From NCBI GenBank assembly GCA_050181465.1, contig JBFXDD010000015.1:1-64000 (forward strand): a DNA stretch of 64,000 nt. Reading direction: 5' to 3'. Of this stretch, positions 47,924 through 55,370 are shown piece by piece; positions within the stretch are counted from its first letter, which is position 1; every line of letters begins with the position of its first letter. Below the pieces are notes generated by a model, which saw only the letters and a program-made list of their open reading frames with translations, was not told where the DNA came from and ran no database searches. The position numbers and the translations under genes are program-made. Origin of the DNA: JACRLW01 sp050181465. GTDB taxonomy: Bacteria > Planctomycetota > UBA1135 > UBA2386.

Positions 47924-49366
47924 TCAGTCCTCGTCGCGCTCGATGTCTTCATCGAAGAAGACCTCGAGCGGAGCATCGCCGAAAGCAATCGGACCGGTGC
48001 CGCCCTCGACTGCGTCAGGGTGCGCGTCGATCGAGCCATGCTCGGTGAGGCTTCGCCCGAGCGCCGGCACCAGGACTCTGGATCGTGCCGGCGGCGGCGA
48101 CTGCCGCACGATCGACTCGAAGATCTGGACCAACTGAGGATCGAAGGCTCCGCCGGCCTGATCGCGGATCGCATCGAGTGCGTCCGGCCACGGCAGCGCG
48201 GGGTGCCATGCGTCCCCGGTGAGGAAGAGGTCGTACGCAGAGGCGATCGCCAGCACGCGACTGGCGACGGGGATTCGTTCCCCGCGGAGCGCATCTGGAC
48301 TGCCGCCGCCGTCCCAGCGCTCTTCTTGATGGCGCACCGCTTGAGCGACCGCGACAAGTTCCGGAAGAGCTGCCAAGAGGGAGGCCCCGCGGACGGGATG
48401 TTCGCGCAACGATGCGCGCTCGATCTCATCCAACTGATGCGGTGCTTGGAACACCGTCGGCCGCACCCCCGACTTCCCTAGATCGAGCACCAGACCTGCT
48501 TCGGCGACAGCCACGACTTCCTCGCTGCTCAAACCCGCAGCCTCCGCCAGGGTGATGGCATGACGGCGAACGCGTTCGGGGCGCCCCACGGGAACGTGAC
48601 CGCGTAGTTCGAGCGCGTGCACCAGTTCTCGAGCGAGGAGTAGGCAACCGCTGCGTGCGTCGCGCGCACTCTGCTCCCCTCGCACCCGCAATTCGAGGAT
48701 CGCTTCGTGCACGTCGGCGACCGCACCGCCGTCACGCGAATGCGCGGTCACCGGCATCTCTCCGCGCGCCAGGCTTCGCGCGTGCTCGGCGATGCGACGA
48801 AGTCGCACGACCCATGAGTGCACCATCCACCCCGCGATCGAGATCAACGTGGCACAACACAGGAAGACGACACCGAAGAGAGTCCAAGGGAAACCGACCG
48901 GCGGCAACCCACTCGTGCTGTAACGCAGTCGGACCTCGCCGACGAAGCCGGCGTTGCCCAACGCGGGCGCCAACACCTCGAAGCGTTCGCGGCCCAGAGC
49001 ACGGCTCGTGAGCCCGTCACTCGCGACGAGCGCGAGCCGATGGCCGCGTTCGGAGTTGCCGGTATCGAGGCGGACGATCCCGCCCTGATCCAAGACCAGG
49101 ACACGAGCAGTCGCGAGATCCGCGACGCACGCCGCGACCACCGCGAGCCGAACCTCGTCGTCCCGCTCCAGCAACGGCGCGACTCGCCGGGCGATCGACT
49201 CGCCGAGTGCGAGCTGCCGCTCATGAAGCGCGGATTCCTGATTCCGCGCCGCCTCTTCCACACCGGCGATCGTCACTACGCCGGACAGTGCCGCAGCACC
49301 CGCTGCCAGCACCGCGCACAGGCGAAGCGTCAGCGACGCAGACTTGGCTCGACGAGAGGACGGCAT
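47924..49366 (-). CDS. Membrane sensor with degenerate HD-GYP domain
   Basis: The 480-residue protein has a first helix (LCAVLAAGAAALSGVVTIAG), an extracytoplasmic sensor region of about 120 residues, a second helix (FGVVFLCCATLISIAGWMV), a short HAMP-like linker and a C-terminal HD-GYP-like domain. HD-GYP domains normally hydrolyse cyclic di-GMP, but the metal ligands are eroded here. The HD motif reads LVLDLGKSG rather than HDIGK, the HHE position reads HQE, and the GYP motif reads GGSPDAL. It is therefore probably inactive as an enzyme and may act as a c-di-GMP sensor or structural signalling module. Confidence 0.8.
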   Translation of the reverse strand: MPSSRRAKSASLTLRLCAVLAAGAAALSGVVTIAGVEEAARNQESALHERQLALGESIARRVAPLLERDDEVRLAVVAACVADLATARVLVLDQGGIVRLDTGNSERGHRLALVASDGLTSRALGRERFEVLAPALGNAGFVGEVRLRYSTSGLPPVGFPWTLFGVVFLCCATLISIAGWMVHSWVVRLRRIAEHARSLARGEMPVTAHSRDGGAVADVHEAILELRVRGEQSARDARSGCLLLARELVHALELRGHVPVGRPERVRRHAITLAEAAGLSSEEVVAVAEAGLVLDLGKSGVRPTVFQAPHQLDEIERASLREHPVRGASLLAALPELVAVAQAVRHQEERWDGGGSPDALRGERIPVASRVLAIASAYDLFLTGDAWHPALPWPDALDAIRDQAGGAFDPQLVQIFESIVRQSPPPARSRVLVPALGRSLTEHGSIDAHPDAVEGGTGPIAFGDAPLEVFFDEDIERDED

Positions 49367-49447
49367 CCGTCGGCAACTATCGGCAGGGCGGTGGGCGGAC
49401 CTTGCGCCTCGGTCCGCCGTGCCTCGGCGGCCGGATTCCCGGGCCGA

Positions 49448-50014
49448 TCAGAAGTCGCCGTCTTGGACATAGGGCCGCGACCACAAGATGACCTGCAGCA
49501 GCACCGACTTGACCCAGGCGGAGTGCATGCGATCGACCTCGGCGTCGCTTAGACCGCCCTTGGCCAGGAAGGGTCGTAGCGTCGCGGTGACCGGGTAGAG
49601 CAGTGCCGGCATGTAGCGGAAATGAACGATCGGTGCGGCGTTCACCCCATCGGTTCGGTTCTTCTTCGCTCGGTGGTGGCGAAGCCCGAGTTCGAACTGC
49701 TGGTTGAGCCAGGCCTGGTCGTAGTCGGCCCGAGCGGTGGTGAGGATCCACTCGCCGAACCGAACGCGGACCTTCGCCAGGTAATCAGCGTCGGGCTTGC
49801 CGGTCTCCGCATCGGCGAAGTAGGTCAGCAGTTGCGGCTTCTGGCCGACGAAGCCGTACCAGGTGTCGAGGATGGCATCGACCTGCGGCGCGAGGATCGG
49901 GAGAGACTCCCGCAGGGCTGCGCGATCGTCCGCCCCGAACAGGGCGACTTCCGCGAGCAGCGCGAACTCGCTCTCGCTCATCGGGGCCGCAGCGTGAGAG
50001 ACAGCTCGATTCAT
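49448..50014 (-). CDS. Protoglobin-domain protein
   Basis: Protoglobins are single-domain haem sensors of O2, CO and NO. The 188-residue frame from ATG 50014 shows the protoglobin pattern: DDRAALRESLPILAPQVDAI and DTWYGFVGQKPQLL, then NQQFELGLRHHRAKK with the likely proximal histidine, and IVHFRYMPALLYPV. The C-terminal helices end in VLLQVILWSRPYV. The same frame stays open to 50296 and contains a hydrophobic segment (LGLLPLVLAVAC) after a GTG at 50149, plus an ATG at 50278 abutting an operator-like palindrome. A longer, possibly membrane-anchored product is therefore conceivable. Nearby MarR control is suggested by a shared motif. Confidence 0.75.
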   Translation of the reverse strand: MNRAVSHAAAPMSESEFALLAEVALFGADDRAALRESLPILAPQVDAILDTWYGFVGQKPQLLTYFADAETGKPDADYLAKVRVRFGEWILTTARADYDQAWLNQQFELGLRHHRAKKNRTDGVNAAPIVHFRYMPALLYPVTATLRPFLAKGGLSDAEVDRMHSAWVKSVLLQVILWSRPYVQDGDF

Positions 50015-50473
50015 GGCGCTGGGATGGGTGTTTGATACGTGATGGGAATCGGGACGGGGCGAGAGTTGCCCAGGCGATCCCTCGGAACGCGAGGAGGCAC
50101 AGGCAACGGCAAGAACCAAAGGCAGCAACCCGAGATGGCGGAGCCGCACGGAACTCGAACGGAACCCGGCGAACACGCGGGGTCGACGGATCGCGCTCGG
50201 TCGCGCGACGGTGAACACGGGCTCGCCATCCAGCGGGCCGCAGTCGAGAGACTTGGGCGAAGGAAGCATCGTTTTCATGTTGAACTTCAAACTCACGGGC
50301 TGCGAACAAGGACTGGGGTGGGAAGAACGGGCGAGTTCGACGGCGCAGCCATTGCGTCGAACCAGCAGAGCGAAACTGCGCGGTCTACCCGCGCCGTCGG
50401 CGGGGCCGAGGAGAGCGGTTCAGGCCCTCGACGGCCGCGGGGGCACGGCGCAACGCGAGAGTGGTCGGCAGCA
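50015..50473 (-). other. 459-bp region between MarR gene and protoglobin gene
   Basis: It contains an operator-like palindrome at 50280-50290 and an in-frame 5' extension of the protoglobin gene. No independent gene is supported. The promoter for the protoglobin transcript most likely lies around or upstream of 50290. Confidence 0.5.
50278..50295 (-). promoter_or_regulatory. Operator-like palindrome upstream of protoglobin gene
   Basis: The core TTGAACTTCAA (50280-50290) is an 11-bp palindrome. On the minus strand it reads GTTTGAAGTTCAACATGA, the same context and spacing to an ATG (50278) as at the MarR gene start. This suggests control by the neighbouring MarR protein, and possibly that translation of the long frame begins at 50278. 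Confidence 0.6.
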
Positions 50474-51076
50474 TCAGCGAGCCTCCATGGGCGGAACGGC
50501 CCACTCGTGATCGGCACACTCGACGCGCAGATCGGGACCGCGGATCGGCGATTCGAGCAAGGCACAGAAGTGCGGTCGCTCGCCGCTCCCGCCGCTGCGG
50601 CGAAAGTGACGGCAGGTGAGACACATCCTCGACCGGGCGATGGCGCCGGAGTCTTCGAGTTCGAGAATCAGGTCGAGCAGGGTCGCGAGCAGTTCGCCGG
50701 CGCGAGCAGCCGGCAGTCGCTGCACCGCGGGCTCCAGTGCGAGCGCGACCCAACTGCCCGCCTTGCGCGCAACCGCCTTGCCGCGCCGCGTCAGTTCGAC
50801 CAGCACCGCACGATGCTCGCTGGGATCGGGCGTCTTGGCGATCAGCTCTTTCTCGGCCAGTGCGGAGATCGCAAGGCTCGCCGTGCCGTGGGTGACGAGC
50901 AGCTCTTGGGCGATGTCTCCCACTCGCAAGGCGCCACGCCGCGCGAGAGTGTTGAGGACCCGCGCCTGGAGCGGGGAAACCGCCTCGGCATCCGCTCCGC
51001 CTTGCTCGCTCGAGCGCGCGAGAGTCGCGAGGCGCGCCAGCGCGTCGGCGATCTTGGAATGCAGTGCCTCGCTCAT
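50474..51076 (-). CDS. MarR-type transcriptional regulator with C-terminal cysteine cluster
   Basis: The 200-residue regulator has a MarR winged helix: SPLQARVLNTLARRGALRVG, then helix-turn-helix LLVTHGTASLAISALAEKEL, and the wing DPSEHRAVLVELT. Its C-terminal 50 residues carry cysteines in MCLTCRHFRR, HFCALL and VECADHE, a pattern known from a MarR subgroup that probably binds metal or senses redox state. I start at ATG 51076, since the upstream TTG at 51088 lies inside an operator-like palindrome. The same palindrome occurs upstream of the protoglobin gene, so autoregulation and control of that gene are inferred. Confidence 0.85.
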   Translation of the reverse strand: MSEALHSKIADALARLATLARSSEQGGADAEAVSPLQARVLNTLARRGALRVGDIAQELLVTHGTASLAISALAEKELIAKTPDPSEHRAVLVELTRRGKAVARKAGSWVALALEPAVQRLPAARAGELLATLLDLILELEDSGAIARSRMCLTCRHFRRSGGSGERPHFCALLESPIRGPDLRVECADHEWAVPPMEAR

Positions 51077-51092
51077 GTTGAAGTTCAAACAT
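51077..51092 (-). promoter_or_regulatory. Operator-like palindrome at the MarR gene start
   Basis: The core TTGAAGTTCAA (51078-51088) is an 11-bp palindrome directly before ATG 51076. MarR proteins typically bind such short palindromes and repress their own genes. Confidence 0.65.
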
Positions 51093-51224
51093 AAGCCGAG
51101 GAGGGTCGGAGGTCAAGCCATGGCACCTACCAACCCCACAATGTGCCGTCGCCCGCAATTCGCAGCTCGTCGCCCGCAGCGCTCGGCGACGACCTGGTCG
51201 CGCAGCGAGATCTGCGCGACGCGC

Positions 51225-52007
51225 TCACTTCACGACACTGACGTCTTCCGCTTCCAACTGGAAGACGTCGATACAGTACTCGTCCTCGCGCGTCTCGCGC
51301 ACTCGGAACGTGCCGGTGACGAGGACGGGCTCGAACTGGTAGTCGGTTCGCTTGTCGCCTTTCATCACGACGCGAACGATTCCGTTGATGTCGGGGGGAG
51401 TTCCGTAGCAGCAAGCCCAAAGGGACTGCACCAAGAGGAACTCCTTGATGTTCTCGACTTCGTCGATGGGCAGCATGAAGCCGATCATCGCCACCTTCTT
51501 GCCGTCGAGCTTGCGAACTGCCTCAGGACAGCCCTTCAAGCCGTCGTCGTAGGGCCAGTCGCAGATGTCTTCGAAGCGCACCAGCTTCTCGATGCCCTTG
51601 ATCTTGCCTTCCCGCAATCGCTCCATCAGTCGACGCTCCGTGCGGAGCATCTCGGCCTGACTTCGCATCGCGCGGATGTCCTCGGGGCTCGCTCCGGGCG
51701 GCAGGGGCAGGTCCTCGGGATCCTCCTCGACCTCCACGCTCGGCTCCTTGATCGGCGTCTCCGACTTCGGCTTGTCGGGCTGCTTGCCGCCGTCCTGCGA
51801 CTTGCCGCCGTCCTGCGGCTTGTCGCCTTCCTGCGACTTGCCGGAGACCTTCCCCTTGTCCCCGTCCTGCTTGGCCGGCTCCGGCTTCTGGACTTCCACC
51901 GTCGGCTTCCCCGCGGGCGGTGTCACGGCAGGTGGCTTCGGGCTCTGCGCGATCGCCGCACTGAGAGAAACGGCGATCGCAGCGAGGATCGCAATCAGGC
52001 GTGACAT
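51225..52007 (-). CDS. Secreted DUF3299 protein of metal-linked ABC operon
   Basis: The 260-residue protein starts at ATG 52007 with a signal peptide (LIAILAAIAVSLSAAIAQS). A low-complexity Lys/Gln/Asp/Gly linker follows, including three 6-residue repeats. The C-terminal DUF3299 domain contains KKVAMIGFMLPIDEVENIKE, the cysteine-rich LWACCYGTPPDING and VTGTFRVRE. DUF3299 proteins commonly sit beside a LolCDE-like ATPase and permease, as in zinc-acquisition (Zrg-type) operons of gammaproteobacteria. Here the ATPase and permease genes lie immediately upstream on the same strand, with a 17-bp gap. Confidence 0.85.
   Translation of the reverse strand: MSRLIAILAAIAVSLSAAIAQSPKPPAVTPPAGKPTVEVQKPEPAKQDGDKGKVSGKSQEGDKPQDGGKSQDGGKQPDKPKSETPIKEPSVEVEEDPEDLPLPPGASPEDIRAMRSQAEMLRTERRLMERLREGKIKGIEKLVRFEDICDWPYDDGLKGCPEAVRKLDGKKVAMIGFMLPIDEVENIKEFLLVQSLWACCYGTPPDINGIVRVVMKGDKRTDYQFEPVLVTGTFRVRETREDEYCIDVFQLEAEDVSVVK
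51784..51837. repeat. Three 18-bp tandem repeats in DUF3299 gene
   Basis: Units TTGCCGCCGTCCTGCGAC, TTGCCGCCGTCCTGCGGC and TTGTCGCCTTCCTGCGAC follow each other and encode a hydrophilic six-residue linker repeat between signal peptide and domain. Copy number could vary between strains. Confidence 0.8.
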
Positions 52008-52024
52008 CGTGGAGTTCACTTCGT

Positions 52025-53425
52025 TCAGGAGATCGGCCCAAGGTTGCTCGCGACTTCGGTCGCCGCACCTTTGATGGCCGGAAGCAGGCCGGCAACGACG
52101 CCGACCGCTCCGACGGCAAGGATAAGCCAGATCTCGTCCGAGGTGAACGCCATCGGGTCGATCGGGACATTCACCCGATCCTGAATCGCAGGTCCGGCGG
52201 CAAAGGCCGCGCCGTGAGCGAGGAGGACGCCCAGCACGGCTCCGAAGAGGGCGACGATCCCCGCCTCGATGACCACGATCGCGAAGACCTGCCCACGACG
52301 CGCTCCCAGCGCCCGCATGATCGCGATCTCCCGCCGTCGTTCGTTCATGGTGTTGTAGAGGGCGACGAGCACTCCGGCGGCCGCGACGACGATCACCAGC
52401 CAGGCGACGACGCGCAGGATGCCCGCAGCATCCCCCACCAGGCCGAGCAGCTTGGCGATCTCCTGCCCGGGCCACGCGACCTGAGCATCGGGACGAGTCT
52501 GGAAGTCGTAGCGAAGGTTGCTGGCCGCGAGCGGATGACGGGCGTCGATCACGATCGCGGAGATCTGCACCATGTCGGCGGTGAACTCGAGGCTGGCCGG
52601 GTTCGTGCCGCGCGGTGGCTGAATGGCGTTGTGCTCGTCGAGTGAGAGCTGCAGACCGATCGGGACGAAGATCGAGCGATCGATCGGCGTGCCGGTCCGC
52701 GCCAACACGCCGACGATGGTCGTCTTCGCCTCCTCATGCGTGTGTGCCCCAGGCTCATCTTGGCCGTGCACCGGAGTGAACGTGTCGCCGAGGCCGAGGC
52801 CGAGTTTGGCCGCGACGGTCGCGCCGATGACCGCCTTGCACCATTCCTTCTTCGGGAACTCGAGATGCTCGTGACCGGCTTCCTCGCCGCCGGCGTGGTC
52901 GTGATCGTGGAGATCGCCGCCATGCGCCGTCAACTCGCGCGCGTAGTCGTTCGCGAATGAGAGGAAGTCCTCGTGCGAGAAGGTCCAAGCACTGCCCTCG
53001 GCGAGGACGAGTTGGGCCTTTCCATCGCTGCCACGCGAGAACTTGGTGAACATCTCATCGGTGGTGCCGATGACCGGAAAACCTCCGAAGGTGTCGCCGC
53101 GCGACTGCGGGATCGCGTAACGAACGCCGTAGCGTTTCGCCAGGCGGCCGTCGCGCAGTTCGCGGTAGACGCTCATCGGCAATACCCCGGCGGGATCGTC
53201 GAGGTTGAGGACCGTCGACAGGAACAACTGCAGCGACGAACCCTGTTTGGGCCCGACGATCGCGTCGTACCCGGCGAGGCTGCTCGTGTAGCGAGATTCG
53301 ACCTGCGCGAGCAGTAGCCAGATCGCCGCGATCAGGCCAGTACCCAGTGCGACGGAGAAGGCGGTGAGCGAACTGCTGAGCCCGCGGATCCGCAGGTTGC
53401 GCCAAGCGATCGCCGACAACCTCAT
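52025..53425 (-). CDS. FtsX-like ABC permease with histidine-rich loop
   Basis: The 466-residue permease has one N-terminal helix (LTAFSVALGTGLIAAIWLLLA), a large extracytoplasmic domain and three C-terminal FtsX helices (RVVAWLVIVVAAAGVLVALY, then VVIEAGIVALFGAVLGVLLA) with the coupling segment ERRREIAIMRALGARRGQV. Within the periplasmic part is a histidine-rich stretch, HGGDLHDHDHAGGEEAGHEH, with a further PVHGQDEPGAHTHEE. Such clusters bind zinc or copper and point to metal-linked transport. Its start overlaps the ATPase gene by 4 bp and DUF3299 follows 17 bp downstream. Confidence 0.88.
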   Translation of the reverse strand: MRLSAIAWRNLRIRGLSSSLTAFSVALGTGLIAAIWLLLAQVESRYTSSLAGYDAIVGPKQGSSLQLFLSTVLNLDDPAGVLPMSVYRELRDGRLAKRYGVRYAIPQSRGDTFGGFPVIGTTDEMFTKFSRGSDGKAQLVLAEGSAWTFSHEDFLSFANDYARELTAHGGDLHDHDHAGGEEAGHEHLEFPKKEWCKAVIGATVAAKLGLGLGDTFTPVHGQDEPGAHTHEEAKTTIVGVLARTGTPIDRSIFVPIGLQLSLDEHNAIQPPRGTNPASLEFTADMVQISAIVIDARHPLAASNLRYDFQTRPDAQVAWPGQEIAKLLGLVGDAAGILRVVAWLVIVVAAAGVLVALYNTMNERRREIAIMRALGARRGQVFAIVVIEAGIVALFGAVLGVLLAHGAAFAAGPAIQDRVNVPIDPMAFTSDEIWLILAVGAVGVVAGLLPAIKGAATEVASNLGPIS

Positions 53426-54087
53426 GCCGCACCTCGCAGCGTCGCGAGATCCACGGTTCGCTCCATCAGCGCCGCGCTCTCCGGATCGTGAGTGACCATC
53501 AACACCGTGCGGCGCTCCGCGCGCGCGATCTCGAGCAGCATCGCGAGCACCGCGGCACCGGTCACTCGATCCTGGTTGCCGAGCGGTTCGTCGGCCAGGA
53601 TCAATCTTGGCTGGTGGATCAGCGCTCGACACAACGCGACGCGCTGCTGCTGCCCGATCGAGAGTTCCCGCGGCAAGTGGTGACTGCGGTCGTGCAACCC
53701 GACTCGCTCGAGGAGTTCCATCGCTCGTTGCCTGACGCCGCCCGACTGCTTGCCGGAGAAGGTCGCGCCGAGGAGGACGTTCTCCAGCGCGGTGAAGGGC
53801 TGCAGCAGATTGAACGATTGAAAGACGATGCCGACCCGCTCGGCACGGAACCGATCGCGAGCGGATTCGCCGAGCCTCGACACGGTCACTCCGTCCACCA
53901 CCACCTGTCCGGTCGTCGGCTTCTGGATCCCGGCGATGATGTTCAACAAGGTGGTCTTCCCACAGCCGGATCGACCGACGAGCGCCACCTGCTCTCCATC
54001 GTCGACCTCGAGGGAATCGACCGCGCAGGCCACGACGGTCTCGCTGCCGTGGCGATACTCCTTCCGGAGGTCCGAGATCTGGATCAT
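53422..54087 (-). CDS. ABC transporter ATP-binding protein (LolD-like)
   Basis: The 221-residue ATPase has Walker A GRSGCGKTT, Q-loop IVFQSFNLLQ, an atypical signature LSIGQQQRV (Ile for the first Gly of LSGGQ), Walker B LILADEPLGNQD and H-loop VTHDPESA. I start at ATG 54087 (MIQISDLRKEY); the frame is open to 54138. It is first in the operon ATPase-permease-DUF3299. Together with the histidine-rich permease loop this resembles Zrg-type systems, though no DUF2796 binding protein (ZrgA) is adjacent. Confidence 0.92.
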   Translation of the reverse strand: MIQISDLRKEYRHGSETVVACAVDSLEVDDGEQVALVGRSGCGKTTLLNIIAGIQKPTTGQVVVDGVTVSRLGESARDRFRAERVGIVFQSFNLLQPFTALENVLLGATFSGKQSGGVRQRAMELLERVGLHDRSHHLPRELSIGQQQRVALCRALIHQPRLILADEPLGNQDRVTGAAVLAMLLEIARAERRTVLMVTHDPESAALMERTVDLATLRGAA

Positions 54088-54177
54088 GACGGGGCGCTGA
54101 GGATGGGATCGCAACTTCCCGCGCGCAAGCGGCCCCAATGGATGTTGCGGTGATTCGTCGCTCCGCGACCGGAGCGG

Positions 54178-55344
54178 CTACGGGCATCCGGCGTTTCGCC
54201 CGGCGATCACCTCGCGGACGAATCGCAATTCGCGGGCGATCGCCGTCGGAAGGTCGATCCCCTCTCGCCACGCTTCGCCGAGCACACTCCAGGTGTAGGT
54301 CTCCACTTCCAAGAGCGGTGCTGGCGCGGCGACCGCCCGCAGCGCGCGAACGACCTGTTCGCGCGTGGAGCCGAGCGCGCCTGGATCGTCCCAGAACACC
54401 GGCACGTGGAAGTGGGTGCGCACGAGCCCGGCGGCCGCGAACTCAGCGCGCCGAGTCCGCACCTCGTCGAGATCCTTGGCGCGCAACCGGCCCCCGTCGG
54501 CCGCGGTCTGATGGAGGTAGCGCGGCTCGTCGAACGCGAGCAGCGCATCGAGTGCCGAACCGTCACGCAACTCGAGACACGAACTGACCTGGATCTTGCC
54601 GACTTCGACGCCGCGCGCGCGCAGGCTCGCAAACGCCGCGTCCACGTCTTCGAAGACGACCGCGAGATGACAGAGATCGACACACACTCCCAAGTGCTGC
54701 CGCAGAGTGGACTCGTCAGGCTGAGCGCGAAAGACCTCGTCACAGAGGAATGCACCGGCTCGGTCGACGCGCTCGAGTTCACAATCCGGCTCGGGCTCCA
54801 GCGCCAGCACACAGCGCACACCGGTCGCGTCCTGCAACCGAGCGAGCTCCCTGGCGACTCGTCGCAAGTTGTCGAGCATCGCCGCGCGACGCGAATCCTC
54901 GAACCCCAGCGGCAGAGTCGAGATGGGAATGACGTCACCTGGAACTGCGAAACCCGCAACGGCACGCGCGCAGTCGAGCGTGTAGTCGACCCGCGAAGCG
55001 TCGGCCCAACTCGGTCGATAGACCCCGGTCTTCACGACATCCGCGTGGAAGTCGCCGAACGGGAATGCGTTGAGCGTCGCGATGCGAAGCTCGTGCGCAG
55101 CGAGCAGCTCGTGGACGCGCGACCGCAGTGGCGCATCGCTCGCCAACGCTGCCGCGACCGACGCCGGCCACCAGACTCCGAGTGGAGTGAGATGACCCGC
55201 CGGTCGATTCCCGGGGTCATCCGCCTGCGCGACCGCCGCGTAGTGCTCGGTGATCGTCCGTAGCCAGCCATCGAGATCCCGCGCCGGTGCCACGTTGCCG
55301 CACCAAGTGAGTTCGGGCTCGGTCGACGATGCGTGCGCGCTCAT
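54178..55344 (-). CDS. eboE: Metabolite traffic protein EboE (TIM-barrel)
   Basis: The 388-residue protein matches EboE of the ebo/edb metabolite-export clusters, a xylose-isomerase-like TIM barrel. Diagnostic segments are TWCGNVAPARDLDGWL, TLNAFPFGDFHADVVKTGVY, PSWADASRVDYTLDCA, PISTLPLGF and ALEPEPDCELE, plus a THFHVPVF strand near the end. I start at ATG 55344. The other ebo genes (A-D, F) are not adjacent, so it is an isolated member here. The enzymatic role of EboE is not established, although the conserved acidic and His residues suggest metal-dependent sugar-type chemistry. Confidence 0.8.
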   Translation of the reverse strand: MSAHASSTEPELTWCGNVAPARDLDGWLRTITEHYAAVAQADDPGNRPAGHLTPLGVWWPASVAAALASDAPLRSRVHELLAAHELRIATLNAFPFGDFHADVVKTGVYRPSWADASRVDYTLDCARAVAGFAVPGDVIPISTLPLGFEDSRRAAMLDNLRRVARELARLQDATGVRCVLALEPEPDCELERVDRAGAFLCDEVFRAQPDESTLRQHLGVCVDLCHLAVVFEDVDAAFASLRARGVEVGKIQVSSCLELRDGSALDALLAFDEPRYLHQTAADGGRLRAKDLDEVRTRRAEFAAAGLVRTHFHVPVFWDDPGALGSTREQVVRALRAVAAPAPLLEVETYTWSVLGEAWREGIDLPTAIARELRFVREVIAGRNAGCP

Positions 55345-55370
55345 GCGAGGGTGATCCTCGCCGCCGACGC

